This document shows positions 19,906 through 28,800 of a stretch of DNA of 64,000 bases, in pieces. Each line of letters begins with the position of its first letter. The stretch's first letter is position 1. The translations under genes and the position numbers were made by a program. The stretch is from JBHHZJ01 sp046758005 (lineage in GTDB: Bacteria; Pseudomonadota; Alphaproteobacteria; Kiloniellales; J153), in the NCBI GenBank assembly GCA_046758005.1, contig JBHHZJ010000005.1, forward strand, positions 3,566-67,565, written 5' to 3'. The notes under the pieces were generated by a model, which saw nothing but the letters and a program-made list of their open reading frames with translations, did no database searches and was not told the origin of the DNA.

Positions 19906-21240
19906 TTAGAGTTCAAAGCACTGTCCGGTGAGCCGGGCCAGGGCGGACTCGAGGGACAGCTCGTGGCGCTCGCCCCCCTGGCGCCGCTTCAGCTCGACCA
20001 CGCCCTTCTCCAGGCCGCGCGGGCCGATGATGACCTGCCAGGGCAGGCCGATGAGGTCCATGTCGGCGAACTTGGTGCCGGCGCGCTCGTCGCGGTCGTC
20101 GTAGAGCACCTCGACGCCCGCGGCGCGCAGCTTGGCGTAGGTCTCCTCGCAGACCTTGGCGCATGGGCCGTCATCCGCCTTGATGTTGACCAGTCCGACA
20201 TGGAACGGGGCCACGGGCGGGGGCCAGACGATGCCGTCCCGGTCGTGGCTGGCCTCGATGATCGCGCCCACCAAGCGCGACACGCCGATTCCGTACGAGC
20301 CCATGTGGACCGGCACCTGCTCCCCGCCGGGCGTGGCGACCACGGCGTCGAGGGGCGCGGAATACTTGGTGCCGAAATAGAAGATGTGGCCGACCTCGAT
20401 GCCGCGACGGCGCACCCGCTTGTCCTCCGGAATCGCCTTCTCGAAGGCGGCCGGGTCGTGCTTGTCGTCGGTGCGGGCGTAGAGCTGCGTCCAGTCGGCC
20501 ACGATGGGCTCCAGGTCCGCCTCGTAGTCGACCTCCCTGGCGAGCACGTCGTGCGCCAGGAGATCGCCGTGGCAGAAGACCGCGGTCTCGCCCGTGTCGG
20601 CGAGGATGATGAACTCGTGGCTCAGGTTACCGCCGATCGGCCCCGATTCGGCCTCCATGGGAATGGCCTTCAGTCCCATGCGCGCGAAGGTCCTGAGGTA
20701 CGACACGAACATCTTGTTGTAGGACCGCTTGGCGCCGGCGTAGTCCAGGTCGAAGGAGTAGTTGTCCTTCATCAGGAACTCGCGCCCGCGCATGACGCCG
20801 AAACGGGGCCGCACCTCGTCGCGGAACTTCCACTGGATGTGGTAGAGCATCTTCGGCAGGTCGCGGTAGCTCTTGACCGCGTGGCGGAAGATCTCGGTGA
20901 TCAGCTCCTCGTTGGTCGGGCCGTAGAGCATCTCCCGGCCGTGGCGGTCCTTGAAGCGCAGCATCTCCGGCCCGTAGGCGTCGTAACGCCCGGACTGCCT
21001 CCACAGGTCGGCCGACTGGACGGTCGGCATGAGGACCTCCTGCGCGCCGGAGCGGTCCTGCTCCTCGCGTACGATCTGCTCGATCTTCTTGAGCACGCGG
21101 AACCCGAGCGGCAGCCACGAATAGATGCCGGCGCTGGCCTGGCGGATCATGCCCGCGCGCAGCATCAGGCGGTGGGAGACGATCTGGGCCTCGGACGGCG
21201 TCTCCTTGAGCGTGGGCATGAAATACGTGGAAAGACGCAT
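19906..21240 (-). CDS. proS: prolyl-tRNA synthetase (short alphaproteobacterial type)
   Basis: ProRS (444 aa) charges tRNA-Pro. Class II motifs are present: [20 protein letters not shown] near the start, [20 protein letters not shown] next to motif 2, and [13 protein letters not shown] for motif 3, followed by an anticodon-binding domain. The protein lacks the ~180-residue editing insertion between motifs 2 and 3 found in E. coli (572 aa); Alphaproteobacteria typically have this short form and rely on trans-editing. ATG 21240 was chosen over an open frame 14 codons longer because AAGGAG precedes it closely. Confidence 0.96.
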   Translation of the reverse strand: MRLSTYFMPTLKETPSEAQIVSHRLMLRAGMIRQASAGIYSWLPLGFRVLKKIEQIVREEQDRSGAQEVLMPTVQSADLWRQSGRYDAYGPEMLRFKDRHGREMLYGPTNEELITEIFRHAVKSYRDLPKMLYHIQWKFRDEVRPRFGVMRGREFLMKDNYSFDLDYAGAKRSYNKMFVSYLRTFARMGLKAIPMEAESGPIGGNLSHEFIILADTGETAVFCHGDLLAHDVLAREVDYEADLEPIVADWTQLYARTDDKHDPAAFEKAIPEDKRVRRRGIEVGHIFYFGTKYSAPLDAVVATPGGEQVPVHMGSYGIGVSRLVGAIIEASHDRDGIVWPPPVAPFHVGLVNIKADDGPCAKVCEETYAKLRAAGVEVLYDDRDERAGTKFADMDLIGLPWQVIIGPRGLEKGVVELKRRQGGERHELSLESALARLTGQCFEL

Positions 21241-21415
21241 CGCGCTCCTTCGCCTGTACGTAAGAGTAGTCTCCACGATCATGGGAAGATGATATTGGGT
21301 CCTTGGGCCGGCGCGCGGGCCTCCAGGCGCGCCGCGGCGTTCGGGTCGGCAGATGTATAGAAGAAGGCCTCCGCGATGTCCATGGCGCGCCGGGCCCGAC
21401 CGGCGCGCGGCGTGA

Positions 21416-21853
21416 TCAACGCCGGCCGTACAGGATCTCCTGGCAGCGCTCGGTCAGGTCCGCCTGCGCTTCGTTCTGGAGCGGTTGGCCGTTGAAGTAC
21501 GCCCGCCCGTCGCGGACGGTCACGTTCCCGATCTGGGCGTCGGCGTCGAATAGGTCCGGGTCGGCGGGAATCCCGAAGCGGTCCTCCAGCTCGACTTGGA
21601 TGTCGATCTCGATCGTCTCCGGTGGGGCGATCCGGACCCCGTCGTCGAGGTCGGCCGGCGCCACGGCGCGGCCGCGCACGTCGACGCCGGGCCGGTAGGC
21701 CACATCAGGCGCCGGCACATGCTTGACAAGGCGGCGGCAGTCCGACTTTGTGATCGCCGCGCTCACCTGGTCCTGCCCTGCCGCGGGGGACGCCACGGCA
21801 AGGATCAGGGGCACGAGCGCCAGGGCGGGGCGTCTGATCGTGCGCGGGATCAT
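21416..21853 (-). CDS. small secreted protein of unknown function
   Basis: A 145-aa protein with a clear signal peptide (residues 1-26, hydrophobic [17 protein letters not shown], likely cut before Gln27). The mature part is acidic, with only two cysteines (Cys39 and Cys137), which may form a disulfide in the periplasm, and segments such as [19 protein letters not shown] and [19 protein letters not shown] recognise no named domain. It is divergent from the purine permease across a 141-bp spacer containing a perfect 30-bp inverted repeat that begins 17 bp before its ATG. Confidence 0.8.
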   Translation of the reverse strand: MIPRTIRRPALALVPLILAVASPAAGQDQVSAAITKSDCRRLVKHVPAPDVAYRPGVDVRGRAVAPADLDDGVRIAPPETIEIDIQVELEDRFGIPADPDLFDADAQIGNVTVRDGRAYFNGQPLQNEAQADLTERCQEILYGRR

Positions 21854-21869
21854 GGGACGAGGCTAGGGA

Positions 21870-21899
21870 CCGGCCGTTTAACAAACCGATAACGGCCGG
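21870..21899. promoter_or_regulatory. perfect inverted repeat in the divergent secreted-protein/permease spacer
   Basis: CCGGCCGTT is followed by a 12-nt AT-richer spacer and the exact reverse complement AACGGCCGG. It sits between two divergent starts (21853 minus, 21995 plus), a position typical for an operator acting on either gene; on the minus strand it would also be a hairpin just ahead of the ribosome site. Confidence 0.7.
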
Positions 21900-21994
21900 C
21901 CTTGGCGTGCCGAACCGCCGAAATGGGGCGGTTTCCGGCGTGCGGGCCGGCTGCGGCGCGCGGGGCCGCACCGCGTCTGCGAGGGGGGCGAGGC

Positions 21995-23284
21995 ATGCTG
22001 TCATCATACTTCAAGCTGGCCGAGCACGGCACCACGGTGCGCACCGAGGTGCTGGCCGGGGTCACCACCTTCCTGACCATGGCCTACATCACCTTCGTCA
22101 ATCCGGCGATTCTGGCCGATGGCGGGATGGACTTCGGCGCGGTCTTCGTGGCGACCTGCCTGGCCGCCGCGCTCGGCACCCTGATCATGGGGCTGTACGC
22201 CAACTACCCGATCGCGCTCGCCCCGGGCATGGGGCTCAACGCCTACTTCAGCTACGGCGTCGTGCTGGGCATGGGCTACGAGTGGCCGGTGGCGCTGGGT
22301 GCGGTCTTCCTCTCCGGCCTCCTGTTCATCGTCGTCAGCCTGCTGCCGGTGCGCGAGTGGATCATCAACGCCGTTCCCGCAGGGCTCAAGCTGGCCATCT
22401 CGGCCGGAATCGGGCTGTTCCTGGCGATCATCGCGCTGAAGAACGCCGGCGTCGTGGTCGACCACCCGGCCACCCTGGTCACGCTGGGCGATCCGCTGTC
22501 CTGGCCGGTCGTCCTGTCGTTCTGCGGCTTCTTCGCGATCGTCGCGCTGGACCGCCACCGGGTGCCCGGTGCGGTCATCATCGGAATCCTGGCGACGACG
22601 GCGGCGGGGCTGGCCCTTGGGGTTACCGAGTGGCGCGGCCTGACCTCCCTGCCCCCGAATCCCATGCCGACCTTCCTCCAGCTCGACATCGCGGGGGCCT
22701 TCCAGGTCGGCCTGGTCACGATCGTGTTCACGTTCCTCTTCGTCGACCTGTTCGACACCGCAGGGACGCTCATCGGCCTGGCGCACCGCGCCGGGCTGCT
22801 GGACGACCGGGGCCGTCTGCCGCGCCTGGGCAAGGCGCTGCTCGCGGACAGCACAGCCACCGCCGCGGGCGCGGTGTTCGGCACCTCGACCACGACCAGC
22901 TACATCGAGAGCGCCTCCGGCATCAACGCCGGCGGGCGCACCGGCTTGACCGCGGTCACGGTCGCCGCCCTGTTCCTGCTCGCCCTGTTCTTCTCGCCGC
23001 TGGCCCAGACGGTGCCGGCGTACGCGACGGCGCCGGCGCTGCTGTTCGTCGCCTGCCTGATGACCCGCGGCCTGGCCGAGGTCGACTGGGACGACGTGAC
23101 CGAGTCGGCGCCGGCCGTGGTCACCGCGATCGCCATGCCGCTCACGTTCTCGATCGCGCACGGCATCGGCATCGGTTTCATCACCTATGCCGCGATCAAG
23201 ATCGTCAGCGGCCGGCCGGCCGAATGCCCGCTGGCGGTTCACGTGATCGCCCTCCTGTTCCTGGGGAAATTCATCCTATTGTGA
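21995..23284 (+). CDS. NCS2 purine permease, AzgA/PbuG type (guanine/hypoxanthine/adenine)
   Basis: A 429-aa inner-membrane protein with about 12-14 hydrophobic helices. It belongs to the AzgA-like branch of nucleobase:cation symporters: GVTTFLTMAYITFVNPAIL at the N-terminus, APGMGLNAYFSYG, FVDLFDTAGTLIGLAHRAG with the conserved acidic residues, and GTSTTTSYIESASGINAGGR. The branch imports purines such as hypoxanthine, guanine or adenine; the exact substrate is not readable here. ATG 21995 follows a G-rich ribosome site; the open frame upstream lacks family sequence. It is the only plus-strand gene in the first 58 kb. Confidence 0.9.
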   Translation: MLSSYFKLAEHGTTVRTEVLAGVTTFLTMAYITFVNPAILADGGMDFGAVFVATCLAAALGTLIMGLYANYPIALAPGMGLNAYFSYGVVLGMGYEWPVALGAVFLSGLLFIVVSLLPVREWIINAVPAGLKLAISAGIGLFLAIIALKNAGVVVDHPATLVTLGDPLSWPVVLSFCGFFAIVALDRHRVPGAVIIGILATTAAGLALGVTEWRGLTSLPPNPMPTFLQLDIAGAFQVGLVTIVFTFLFVDLFDTAGTLIGLAHRAGLLDDRGRLPRLGKALLADSTATAAGAVFGTSTTTSYIESASGINAGGRTGLTAVTVAALFLLALFFSPLAQTVPAYATAPALLFVACLMTRGLAEVDWDDVTESAPAVVTAIAMPLTFSIAHGIGIGFITYAAIKIVSGRPAECPLAVHVIALLFLGKFILL

Positions 23285-23345
23285 GGCGGCAGTCCGTTCA
23301 ATTCGCGCAAGACGTTGTCCTGGTTGTAAAAATCTGGAAAAAGGC

Positions 23346-23374
23346 GTGACGCGCACGGGTCTTTCGGCTACACT
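23346..23374 (+). promoter_or_regulatory. probable promoter of an intergenic RNA
   Basis: GTGACG (-35) and TACACT (-10) are separated by exactly 17 bp on the plus strand, in the 291-bp gap between two convergent genes where no mRNA needs a promoter. The predicted start is near 23381, about 150 nt before a strong intrinsic terminator. Confidence 0.45.
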
Positions 23375-23380
23375 GCACAC

Positions 23381-23528
23381 ACAAAATCCGTGCAGGAAAA
23401 TGCATGGCCCGAGTTTGGGGAGGTGCCGCCGTCAGGCGGCGAAGGAGGGCGGAAAACCCTCTAGAAACAAGAACCCATCAGCCGTCACGTTGAGGGCAAG
23501 CTTGCGCTGCGGGCTTGCCTTATTTTTC
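23381..23528 (+). ncRNA. candidate small RNA (about 150 nt) between azgA-type permease and tag
   Basis: The interval between a promoter-like pair and a terminator can fold into several short hairpins: TGCA-GGAAAA-TGCA near 23391-23404, GCCGCC-GTCA-GGCGGC near 23425-23440, and GAGGG-CGGAAAA-CCCTC near 23445-23461. GGA triplets lie in two hairpin loops and in the single-stranded links. It does not match 6S, SRP, tmRNA or RNase P RNA as I know them. A 29-codon frame starting ATG 23404 exists, but it contains a run of arginine codons with rare AGG, so I favour RNA over protein. It could also be a long 3' tail of the permease mRNA. Confidence 0.45.
23494..23527 (+). terminator. intrinsic terminator (plus strand)
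   Basis: GGCAAGC and GCTTGCC form a 7-bp stem around an 11-nt loop, followed at once by TTATTTTT. It ends either the candidate small RNA or read-through from the permease gene 210 nt upstream. On the minus strand there is no T-run, so it does not obviously terminate tag. Confidence 0.85.
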
Positions 23529-23575
23529 GACCCTTCGGCCGGGAACGCCGGGGCGGCGGGCCCCCGTGCCCCGCC

Positions 23576-24118
23576 TCAGCGCGAGGCCTGCGCCCACGGC
23601 GGGGACAGCGCGGCGATGCGGGCGTGGACCGGGCAGTCCGGGCGGTGCGCCCCGGGCAGGTAGCCCAGGCTCACGAGGAACTCGCCCACGATCTCGGGTC
23701 CCATGAACACGAAGGTGCGCCGCAGCAGCTTGACCCACGCGGGTTTGTCGCGCGGGTGGTGGGCGTCGAGCCAGTCGGCGAAGCCGCCGTGGCTATGGCG
23801 CAGTCCCTTGATTCGGCGGGCATTCTCGATGACGGCGTCGATCTTGCGCCGGTTGCGCACGATGCCCGCGTCGGCGAGCAGGCGCGCCCGCTCGGCCGCG
23901 CCGTAGGCCGCGACGCGGTCGATGTCGTAGCCTTCGAAGGCGGCGCGGAAGGCGGCCCGCTTGCGCAGCATCAGGCCCCAGGACAGGCCGGCCTGGTTGA
24001 TCTCCAGCACCAAGCGCTCGAACAGCACGGGCTCGTCCCGGGCCGGAAAGCCGTATTCCCGGTCGTGGTAGGGCCCATGCAGCGGATCCCCGGGGGCGGA
24101 GTTGCAGTAGTCGGCCAT
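23576..24118 (-). CDS. tag: DNA-3-methyladenine glycosylase I
   Basis: Tag (180 aa) removes 3-methyladenine from alkylated DNA in base-excision repair. Matching features are the N-terminal DPLHGPYHDREYGFP with Cys5 and His18 as zinc-snap ligands, LEINQAGLSWGLMLRKRAAF with the base-stacking Trp47, and LLADAGIVRNRRKIDAVIEN. The C-terminal zinc ligands would come from HRPDCPVH. Length is normal. It ends facing the plus-strand permease and its 5' end lies 16 bp from the DUF1467 gene. Confidence 0.92.
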   Translation of the reverse strand: MADYCNSAPGDPLHGPYHDREYGFPARDEPVLFERLVLEINQAGLSWGLMLRKRAAFRAAFEGYDIDRVAAYGAAERARLLADAGIVRNRRKIDAVIENARRIKGLRHSHGGFADWLDAHHPRDKPAWVKLLRRTFVFMGPEIVGEFLVSLGYLPGAHRPDCPVHARIAALSPPWAQASR

Positions 24119-24134
24119 GCGCGCCGGGCCCCGC

Positions 24135-24371
24135 TCAATCCGGCCTGACCGGGATCAGGTCGTTCGTGATCACGTAGTAGGCCACGCCCCAGAGGACGGC
24201 GGAAACGAGCGTCGTGATCAGGGCCTTGCGCCACAGCATGGGCCGCTCCGGCGCGCTGGTCGCGTGGCCCGGGTCGGGATTGTCCGGCACCTTGACGCCC
24301 CAGGGCAGGACCGCGAAGAGCACGACCCACCAGATGATCACGTAGACCAGGATGCCGCTGAACCAGGTGAT
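24135..24371 (-). CDS. DUF1467 family small membrane protein
   Basis: A two-helix inner-membrane protein of unknown function, typical of Alphaproteobacteria and usually next to mce and proS as here. The first helix holds IIWWVVLFAVLPWGVK and the second ALITTLVSAVLWGVAYYVI, with a short charged loop between. From the first standard start (GTG 24341) only 68 aa remain and the first helix is cut. The family pattern suggests initiation ten codons earlier, at an ATC (24371) that lies 7 nt after AAGGAG; no ATG, GTG or TTG exists there. I give the longer form (78 aa). Confidence 0.75.
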   Translation of the reverse strand: MTWFSGILVYVIIWWVVLFAVLPWGVKVPDNPDPGHATSAPERPMLWRKALITTLVSAVLWGVAYYVITNDLIPVRPD

Positions 24372-24405
24372 CTCCCGCTCCTTTTCCTTGCCAGGGCTGC
24401 GACCG

Positions 24406-24810
24406 TCAAGCCTGCTCCAGCTCGATCAGGGTGCCGCAGAAGTCCTTGGGATGCAGGAACAGGACCGGCTTGTCGTGGGCGCCGCGCTTCGGTTCGCCGT
24501 CGCCGAGCACGCGCGCGCCGGCGACCCTCAACCTGTCACGCGCGGCGTGGATGTCCTCGACCTCGTAGCACAGATGGTGAATGCCCCCGTCCGGATGGCG
24601 ATCGAGGAACTTCGCGATCGGGGAAGCGTCGCCGAGCGGATGCAGCAGCTCGATCTTCGCGTTCGGCAGGCTCACGAAGACGACGGTGACCCCGTGGTCG
24701 GGCTGGTCGAGGGGCGCCGAAACCTCGGCGCCCAGCACGTCCCGGTAGCGGGCCGCGGCCGCCGCCAGGTCCGGGACCGCGATGGCCACGTGGTTGAGCC
24801 TGCCGATCAT
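24406..24810 (-). CDS. mce: methylmalonyl-CoA epimerase
   Basis: A 134-aa VOC-superfamily enzyme that interconverts (R)- and (S)-methylmalonyl-CoA, needed for propionyl-CoA use and for the ethylmalonyl-CoA pathway. It shows paired beta-alpha-beta modules with metal-binding residues in LNHVAIAVPDL (His7), GGIHHLCYEVEDI and the terminal GTLIELEQA Glu. Length is normal. It lies 34 nt upstream of the DUF1467 gene, an arrangement conserved in this class. Confidence 0.95.
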   Translation of the reverse strand: MIGRLNHVAIAVPDLAAAAARYRDVLGAEVSAPLDQPDHGVTVVFVSLPNAKIELLHPLGDASPIAKFLDRHPDGGIHHLCYEVEDIHAARDRLRVAGARVLGDGEPKRGAHDKPVLFLHPKDFCGTLIELEQA

Positions 24811-24853
24811 GCCGCCTCTCCTGCCACGCTATCCGGGACGCTTCGCGCCGGCG

Positions 24854-25519
24854 TCATTGGGCGCGCTTGGCGCCGAGGGGAATTCCGCTCCATTTCGGCC
24901 GGCTGAGCTTCTCGGCAAAGGACGAGAACATGATGTTGAAGCTGACGCTGACCCTCAATCGGCTGCTTTCGTTGCGCGGCACCGAGTGCACGAACCAGGC
25001 CGGAAACATGACAAGCCGCCCGGGCAATATCTTCAACTGATGCACGGTGGAGTTCAACTTGTTGTGCTTGAGGACATCGGGAAGGATGATCTCCAGCTGC
25101 GGCCTTGGGTCGTGGAACGAGATCGTGTTCGCGCCCTCCTCGGCCTGGACGTAGTAGACGCCGCTCAGGAAGTTGTTCGGGTGCAGGTGCGGGATATGGA
25201 ACCCGCCCGGCGGGCTGATGTTGGCCCAGCACCCGGTGATCAGGAACGACTCGTAGCGGACCTGGTATTGGTCGAGGATGGCCTTCGAGGCGAACTCGAA
25301 GAGTTCGACCAGGTCCTTGAATTCCGGCAGTTCGTGAAGGGTCTGGTCGGTCTGCCAGCCCTGTCCCGGCGCAAGCGGCGGACGTGGCGCGGTCAGCTCG
25401 TCGAGGACCTGGAACAACCGCCGGTTCAGCGGTGCCGCGATCTCGGGCTCGAGATCGTGAACCCACACGCAGGTTGGAAAGAACGGTTGGGTCGTGACCT
25501 TTGCGAACATGCTCGACAT
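24854..25519 (-). CDS. putative 2OG-Fe(II) oxygenase (TIGR02466 type)
   Basis: A 221-aa protein of the family of putative 2-oxoglutarate/iron(II) oxygenases often found in marine bacteria and cyanophages. The double-stranded beta-helix core is visible: ITGCWANISPPGGFHIPHLH with candidate iron ligands His108/His111/His113, then NNFLSGVYYVQAEEG, a second ligand at His178 in FPAWFVHSVPRN, and a 2OG-binding Arg in RLRVSVSFN. Substrates are unknown. It is inserted between rnj and mce, which are usually adjacent in related genomes, and is separated from rnj by about 335 bp of coding orientation-consistent sequence only 40 bp of which is non-coding. Confidence 0.85.
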   Translation of the reverse strand: MSSMFAKVTTQPFFPTCVWVHDLEPEIAAPLNRRLFQVLDELTAPRPPLAPGQGWQTDQTLHELPEFKDLVELFEFASKAILDQYQVRYESFLITGCWANISPPGGFHIPHLHPNNFLSGVYYVQAEEGANTISFHDPRPQLEIILPDVLKHNKLNSTVHQLKILPGRLVMFPAWFVHSVPRNESSRLRVSVSFNIMFSSFAEKLSRPKWSGIPLGAKRAQ

Positions 25520-25559
25520 CGCTCCAACGTCGCCCCCGATCGGCCGACCGCGCCGCGTC

Positions 25560-27224
25560 TCACTGCAGACGCACCAGATGCACCTCGGTGACCGGCTTCT
25601 TGCCGAGCATCCGGTGGAACGCGCGGCGCACGGCGAGGCGCGCTGCCTCCTTGACCGTCTCGTCGTCGCGGCGGTCGACCGCCGGCAGGTATCTCAGGGC
25701 TTCGCGCACGCCCTCGGCCACGACCTTAAGCTTGTCGGCCTCCGCCTCGGCATCGAGCAGCCCCTGCGCGCAGATCATGGGATCGCCCTGGAACAGATTG
25801 TCGCGGCCGATGACCAGGGTCACGACCGCGGCCCCATTGTACGCCAGGCGCCTGCGGGTGCGCAGCACGGGGCTGTCCAAGGACAGCAGCCGGTTGCCGT
25901 CGAAGGCCAGGCGCCCGGCGGCCACGTGCCCGACGATCCCGGCCGGCGCGGGCGCGAGGCGGATCAGCGCGCCGTTCTCGCCGAGGATCTGCTCGGGCAC
26001 CTGGCAGGCCTGGGCGAGCCGCGCGTGCTCCGCGAGGTGCCGCGCCTCGCCGTGCACGGGCACCGCGATGCGCGGGCGCACCCACTGGTACATCTGGGTC
26101 AGCTCCTCGCGCGCCGGATGGCCGGAGACGTGAATGAAGTGCTGGTCGTCGGTTATCACCTCGACGCCCTTGCGCACGAGCATGTTCTGCAGCCGGAAGA
26201 TCGCCACGTCGTTGCCGGGAATGATGCGCGAGGAAAAGATCGCCGCGTCGCCCTCCTCCAGGGCGACGTTGGGGTGCTCGTCGTTGGCGATGCGCCACAG
26301 CGCCGAGCGCGGCTCGCCCTGGCTGCCGGTGCATAGAAGCAGGACCTCCGCGCGCGGCAGGAGCCCGACGTGCTCCTCGGAAATCAGCGGCGCCACGTCG
26401 GCCAGATAGCCGGTGTCGCGGGCCGCCTGATAGACGCGCTGCATCGACCGGCCCACCAGCGCGACGCGCCGGCCGTGCGCCTCGGCGACCTTGGCCGCGG
26501 TCTCCAGACGCGCCACGTTGGAGGCGAAGCAGGCGACAGCGACCCGGTTCTTAAGTCCGCCGACCAGCTCCATGAGGACCGCGCGGACCTCCGATTCCGA
26601 ACCCGAATCGCCGTCGATGAGGGCGTTGGTGGAATCGCACACCATGGCGAGCACCGATGCCTCGGCCAGGCCGCGCAGCGCCCGCTCGTCGTAGCCGTCG
26701 CCGACCAGGGGCGCGGGATCGAGCTTCCAGTCGCCGGTGTGCAGGACCGTCCCCGCCCCGGTGCGGATGACCAGCGCGTTCGGCTCGGGGATGGAATGGG
26801 TGAGCGTGACGAGCTCGATCTCGAAGGGGCCGACGGTGAAGCGGCCGGACAGCGGCACTTCGATGATCTCGACCTCGTCCTCGATGCCGGCCTCGACCAG
26901 CTTCGGGGCGGCCATGGCCGCGGTGAAGGCCGTGGCGTAGATCGGGCAGCGCAGGCGCGGCCAAAGGTGACCGACGGCGCCGATATGGTCCTCGTGCGCG
27001 TGGGTCAGCACGAGCCCGGCCAGGTCATCCCGCCGTTCCTCGATGAACGCCGGGTCCGCCATGAGCAGATCGACCCCGGGAAGGCCGGGTTCGGCGAAGG
27101 TGACCCCGAGGTCGACCATGAGCCAGCGACCGGCGTGACCGTACAGGTTCAGGTTCATGCCGATCTCGCCCGTGCCGCCGAGCGGCAGGAAGTAGAGCTC
27201 GTCCGGCCCGGGCCGGTCGATCAT
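25560..27224 (-). CDS. rnj: ribonuclease J
   Basis: RNase J (554 aa) is a metallo-beta-lactamase/beta-CASP enzyme with 5'-3' exonuclease and endonuclease activity that matures rRNA and degrades mRNA in Alphaproteobacteria. The zinc motif is [13 protein letters not shown] (about residues 70-82), the beta-CASP part contains [11 protein letters not shown], and the C-terminal domain starts near [18 protein letters not shown] 27224 was chosen: it overlaps the coaX stop by 4 nt (ATGA) and the longer open frame has no family sequence. It closes the nuo-birA-coaX-rnj series. Confidence 0.94.
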   Translation of the reverse strand: MIDRPGPDELYFLPLGGTGEIGMNLNLYGHAGRWLMVDLGVTFAEPGLPGVDLLMADPAFIEERRDDLAGLVLTHAHEDHIGAVGHLWPRLRCPIYATAFTAAMAAPKLVEAGIEDEVEIIEVPLSGRFTVGPFEIELVTLTHSIPEPNALVIRTGAGTVLHTGDWKLDPAPLVGDGYDERALRGLAEASVLAMVCDSTNALIDGDSGSESEVRAVLMELVGGLKNRVAVACFASNVARLETAAKVAEAHGRRVALVGRSMQRVYQAARDTGYLADVAPLISEEHVGLLPRAEVLLLCTGSQGEPRSALWRIANDEHPNVALEEGDAAIFSSRIIPGNDVAIFRLQNMLVRKGVEVITDDQHFIHVSGHPAREELTQMYQWVRPRIAVPVHGEARHLAEHARLAQACQVPEQILGENGALIRLAPAPAGIVGHVAAGRLAFDGNRLLSLDSPVLRTRRRLAYNGAAVVTLVIGRDNLFQGDPMICAQGLLDAEAEADKLKVVAEGVREALRYLPAVDRRDDETVKEAARLAVRRAFHRMLGKKPVTEVHLVRLQ

Positions 27225-28006
27225 GCCACGGCCCGCGTGTTGGCGCGGTACAGCAAGCGCAGGCCGCGCAGCGTCAGGTCCGGGTCGATCTCGTCGATGC
27301 ACGATGTGGCGCGGGCAAAGAGCGGCGCCAGCCCGCCCGTGGCCACGACCTTCATGTCGCGGCCGTCCTCGGCCTTAATGCGCGACACCAGACCTTCGAC
27401 CAGACCGACGTAGCCCCAATAGGCGCCCGATTCCATCGCCGGCACGGTGGCCTGTCCGATCACCCGCTGCGGCGGTTCCTTGATCGCGATGCGCGGCAGC
27501 TTGGCCGCCGCCCGGTCCAGGGCCTCAAGCGACAAGTTGATCCCCGGAGCGATGACGCTGCCCTCATAGGCACCGTCCTCGCCGATCACGTCGAAGGTCG
27601 TTGCCGTGCCGAAGTCGATGACGATCAGAGGCCCCCCGTATTGCGCGTGGGCCGCGACGGCGTTCACCAGGCGGTCCTCGCCGACCTGATCGGGCCGCTC
27701 GATCCTGACCTCGATGCCGATGTCGGTTCCCGGCTCGCCGACCACGAGCGGCTCGGTCCCGAAATAGCGCCGGCACAGGGTCCTGAGGGCGTACATCGTC
27801 GCCGGCACGACGTTGGCGATGATCGCGCCCTCGATGTCGGCGGGGCGCAGGTCCTCCAGAGCCATGAGCTGGGTCAGCCACACGGCGTACTCGTCGGCCG
27901 TGCGTTTGGCCTCGGTCGAGGCGCGCCAGGATCCGCGCAGGCGGTCGGCCCCGTCGTAGACGGCGAAGATGATGTTGGTGTTGCCGGAATCGATGGCGAG
28001 CAGCAT
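27221..28006 (-). CDS. coaX: type III pantothenate kinase
   Basis: CoaX (261 aa) phosphorylates pantothenate, the first step of coenzyme A synthesis. It is an ASKHA-fold enzyme recognised by [18 protein letters not shown] (phosphate 1), [29 protein letters not shown] (phosphate 2) and [11 protein letters not shown] near the C-terminus. ATG 28006 gives the normal length. It starts 11 nt after birA and overlaps rnj by 4 nt. Confidence 0.95.
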   Translation of the reverse strand: MLLAIDSGNTNIIFAVYDGADRLRGSWRASTEAKRTADEYAVWLTQLMALEDLRPADIEGAIIANVVPATMYALRTLCRRYFGTEPLVVGEPGTDIGIEVRIERPDQVGEDRLVNAVAAHAQYGGPLIVIDFGTATTFDVIGEDGAYEGSVIAPGINLSLEALDRAAAKLPRIAIKEPPQRVIGQATVPAMESGAYWGYVGLVEGLVSRIKAEDGRDMKVVATGGLAPLFARATSCIDEIDPDLTLRGLRLLYRANTRAVA

Positions 28007-28017
28007 GGCCTCGCGCC

Positions 28018-28800
28018 TCACGTGGCGAAGTAGATGTCGCCGGCGGCGATGACCCGTCGCTTGGCGTCCGACAGCTCGAGGACCAGCGCGCCGCGCTCGT
28101 CCAGGTCGCGGAACGTCCCGTGCAAGGTCTCCCTGGGCAGGCGCACCTCGATCTCCTCGCCGCGCGCGTGAGCGTGGTTCAGCCAACCTTGCCGGACCGG
28201 GGCGAAACCGTCGTCGAGCCAGCGGTTGACCCAGGTCAGGAAATGCCGGCTGAACGCCTCGAGCACGTCGACGTGGCTCACCTCGCGCGGTGCGCCCTCG
28301 AAGTGCAGGCTGGTGGCGGGAAAATCGGTGTCCTTCGGGAAGCTCCGCACGTTGACGCCTACGCCCAGGATCAGCCAATCGAGCGCCCCATCCGAGCCGG
28401 TCTTGGATTCGAGCAGGATGCCGGAGACCTTGCGGCCGTTGAGCAACACGTCGTTGGGCCACTTGTAGGTGACCTCGAGCATGGGTGGCGCGACGCTGCC
28501 GATGGCCTCGCCCACCGCGAGCGTCGCGACGAAGCCGAGCTGGGCCGCCTCCGCCGGGCCGCAGTCCGGGCGCAGCACCAGGGAAAGGTACAGGTTGTCG
28601 CGGGGACTGGCAAAGTTGCGCCCCTGCCGGCCGCGGCCCTTGGTCTGCTCGCGCGCCCACACCAGCGTGCCGTCCTCGGCCCCCTGCTCGGCCAGGCGCG
28701 CGGCTTCGTCGTTCGTGCTATCGACCCGGTCGAGCGCGACCAAGCGGTAGGCCGGCGGAAGCTTGGGACGGGCCGCCGACCCCGTCGCCGGCGTGGTCAT
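28018..28800 (-). CDS. birA: biotin-[acetyl-CoA-carboxylase] ligase, without DNA-binding domain
   Basis: A 260-aa biotin protein ligase that biotinylates the acetyl/propionyl-CoA carboxylase carrier protein. It has the biotinoyl-AMP loop [10 protein letters not shown], substrate segments [20 protein letters not shown] (a 20-residue match) and ILGVGVNV. The N-terminal winged helix of E. coli BirA is missing, so it cannot repress biotin genes (class I ligase). Its ATG overlaps the nuoN stop (ATGA), as in most Alphaproteobacteria. Confidence 0.94.
   Translation of the reverse strand: MTTPATGSAARPKLPPAYRLVALDRVDSTNDEAARLAEQGAEDGTLVWAREQTKGRGRQGRNFASPRDNLYLSLVLRPDCGPAEAAQLGFVATLAVGEAIGSVAPPMLEVTYKWPNDVLLNGRKVSGILLESKTGSDGALDWLILGVGVNVRSFPKDTDFPATSLHFEGAPREVSHVDVLEAFSRHFLTWVNRWLDDGFAPVRQGWLNHAHARGEEIEVRLPRETLHGTFRDLDERGALVLELSDAKRRVIAAGDIYFAT

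Noticed and set aside
23404..23493. A 29-codon frame MARVWGGAAVRRRRRA... inside the candidate small RNA
   Set aside because: The arginine run uses AGG codons that should be rare here, the ribosome site is weak and the same bases are needed for the hairpins. RNA is the simpler reading.
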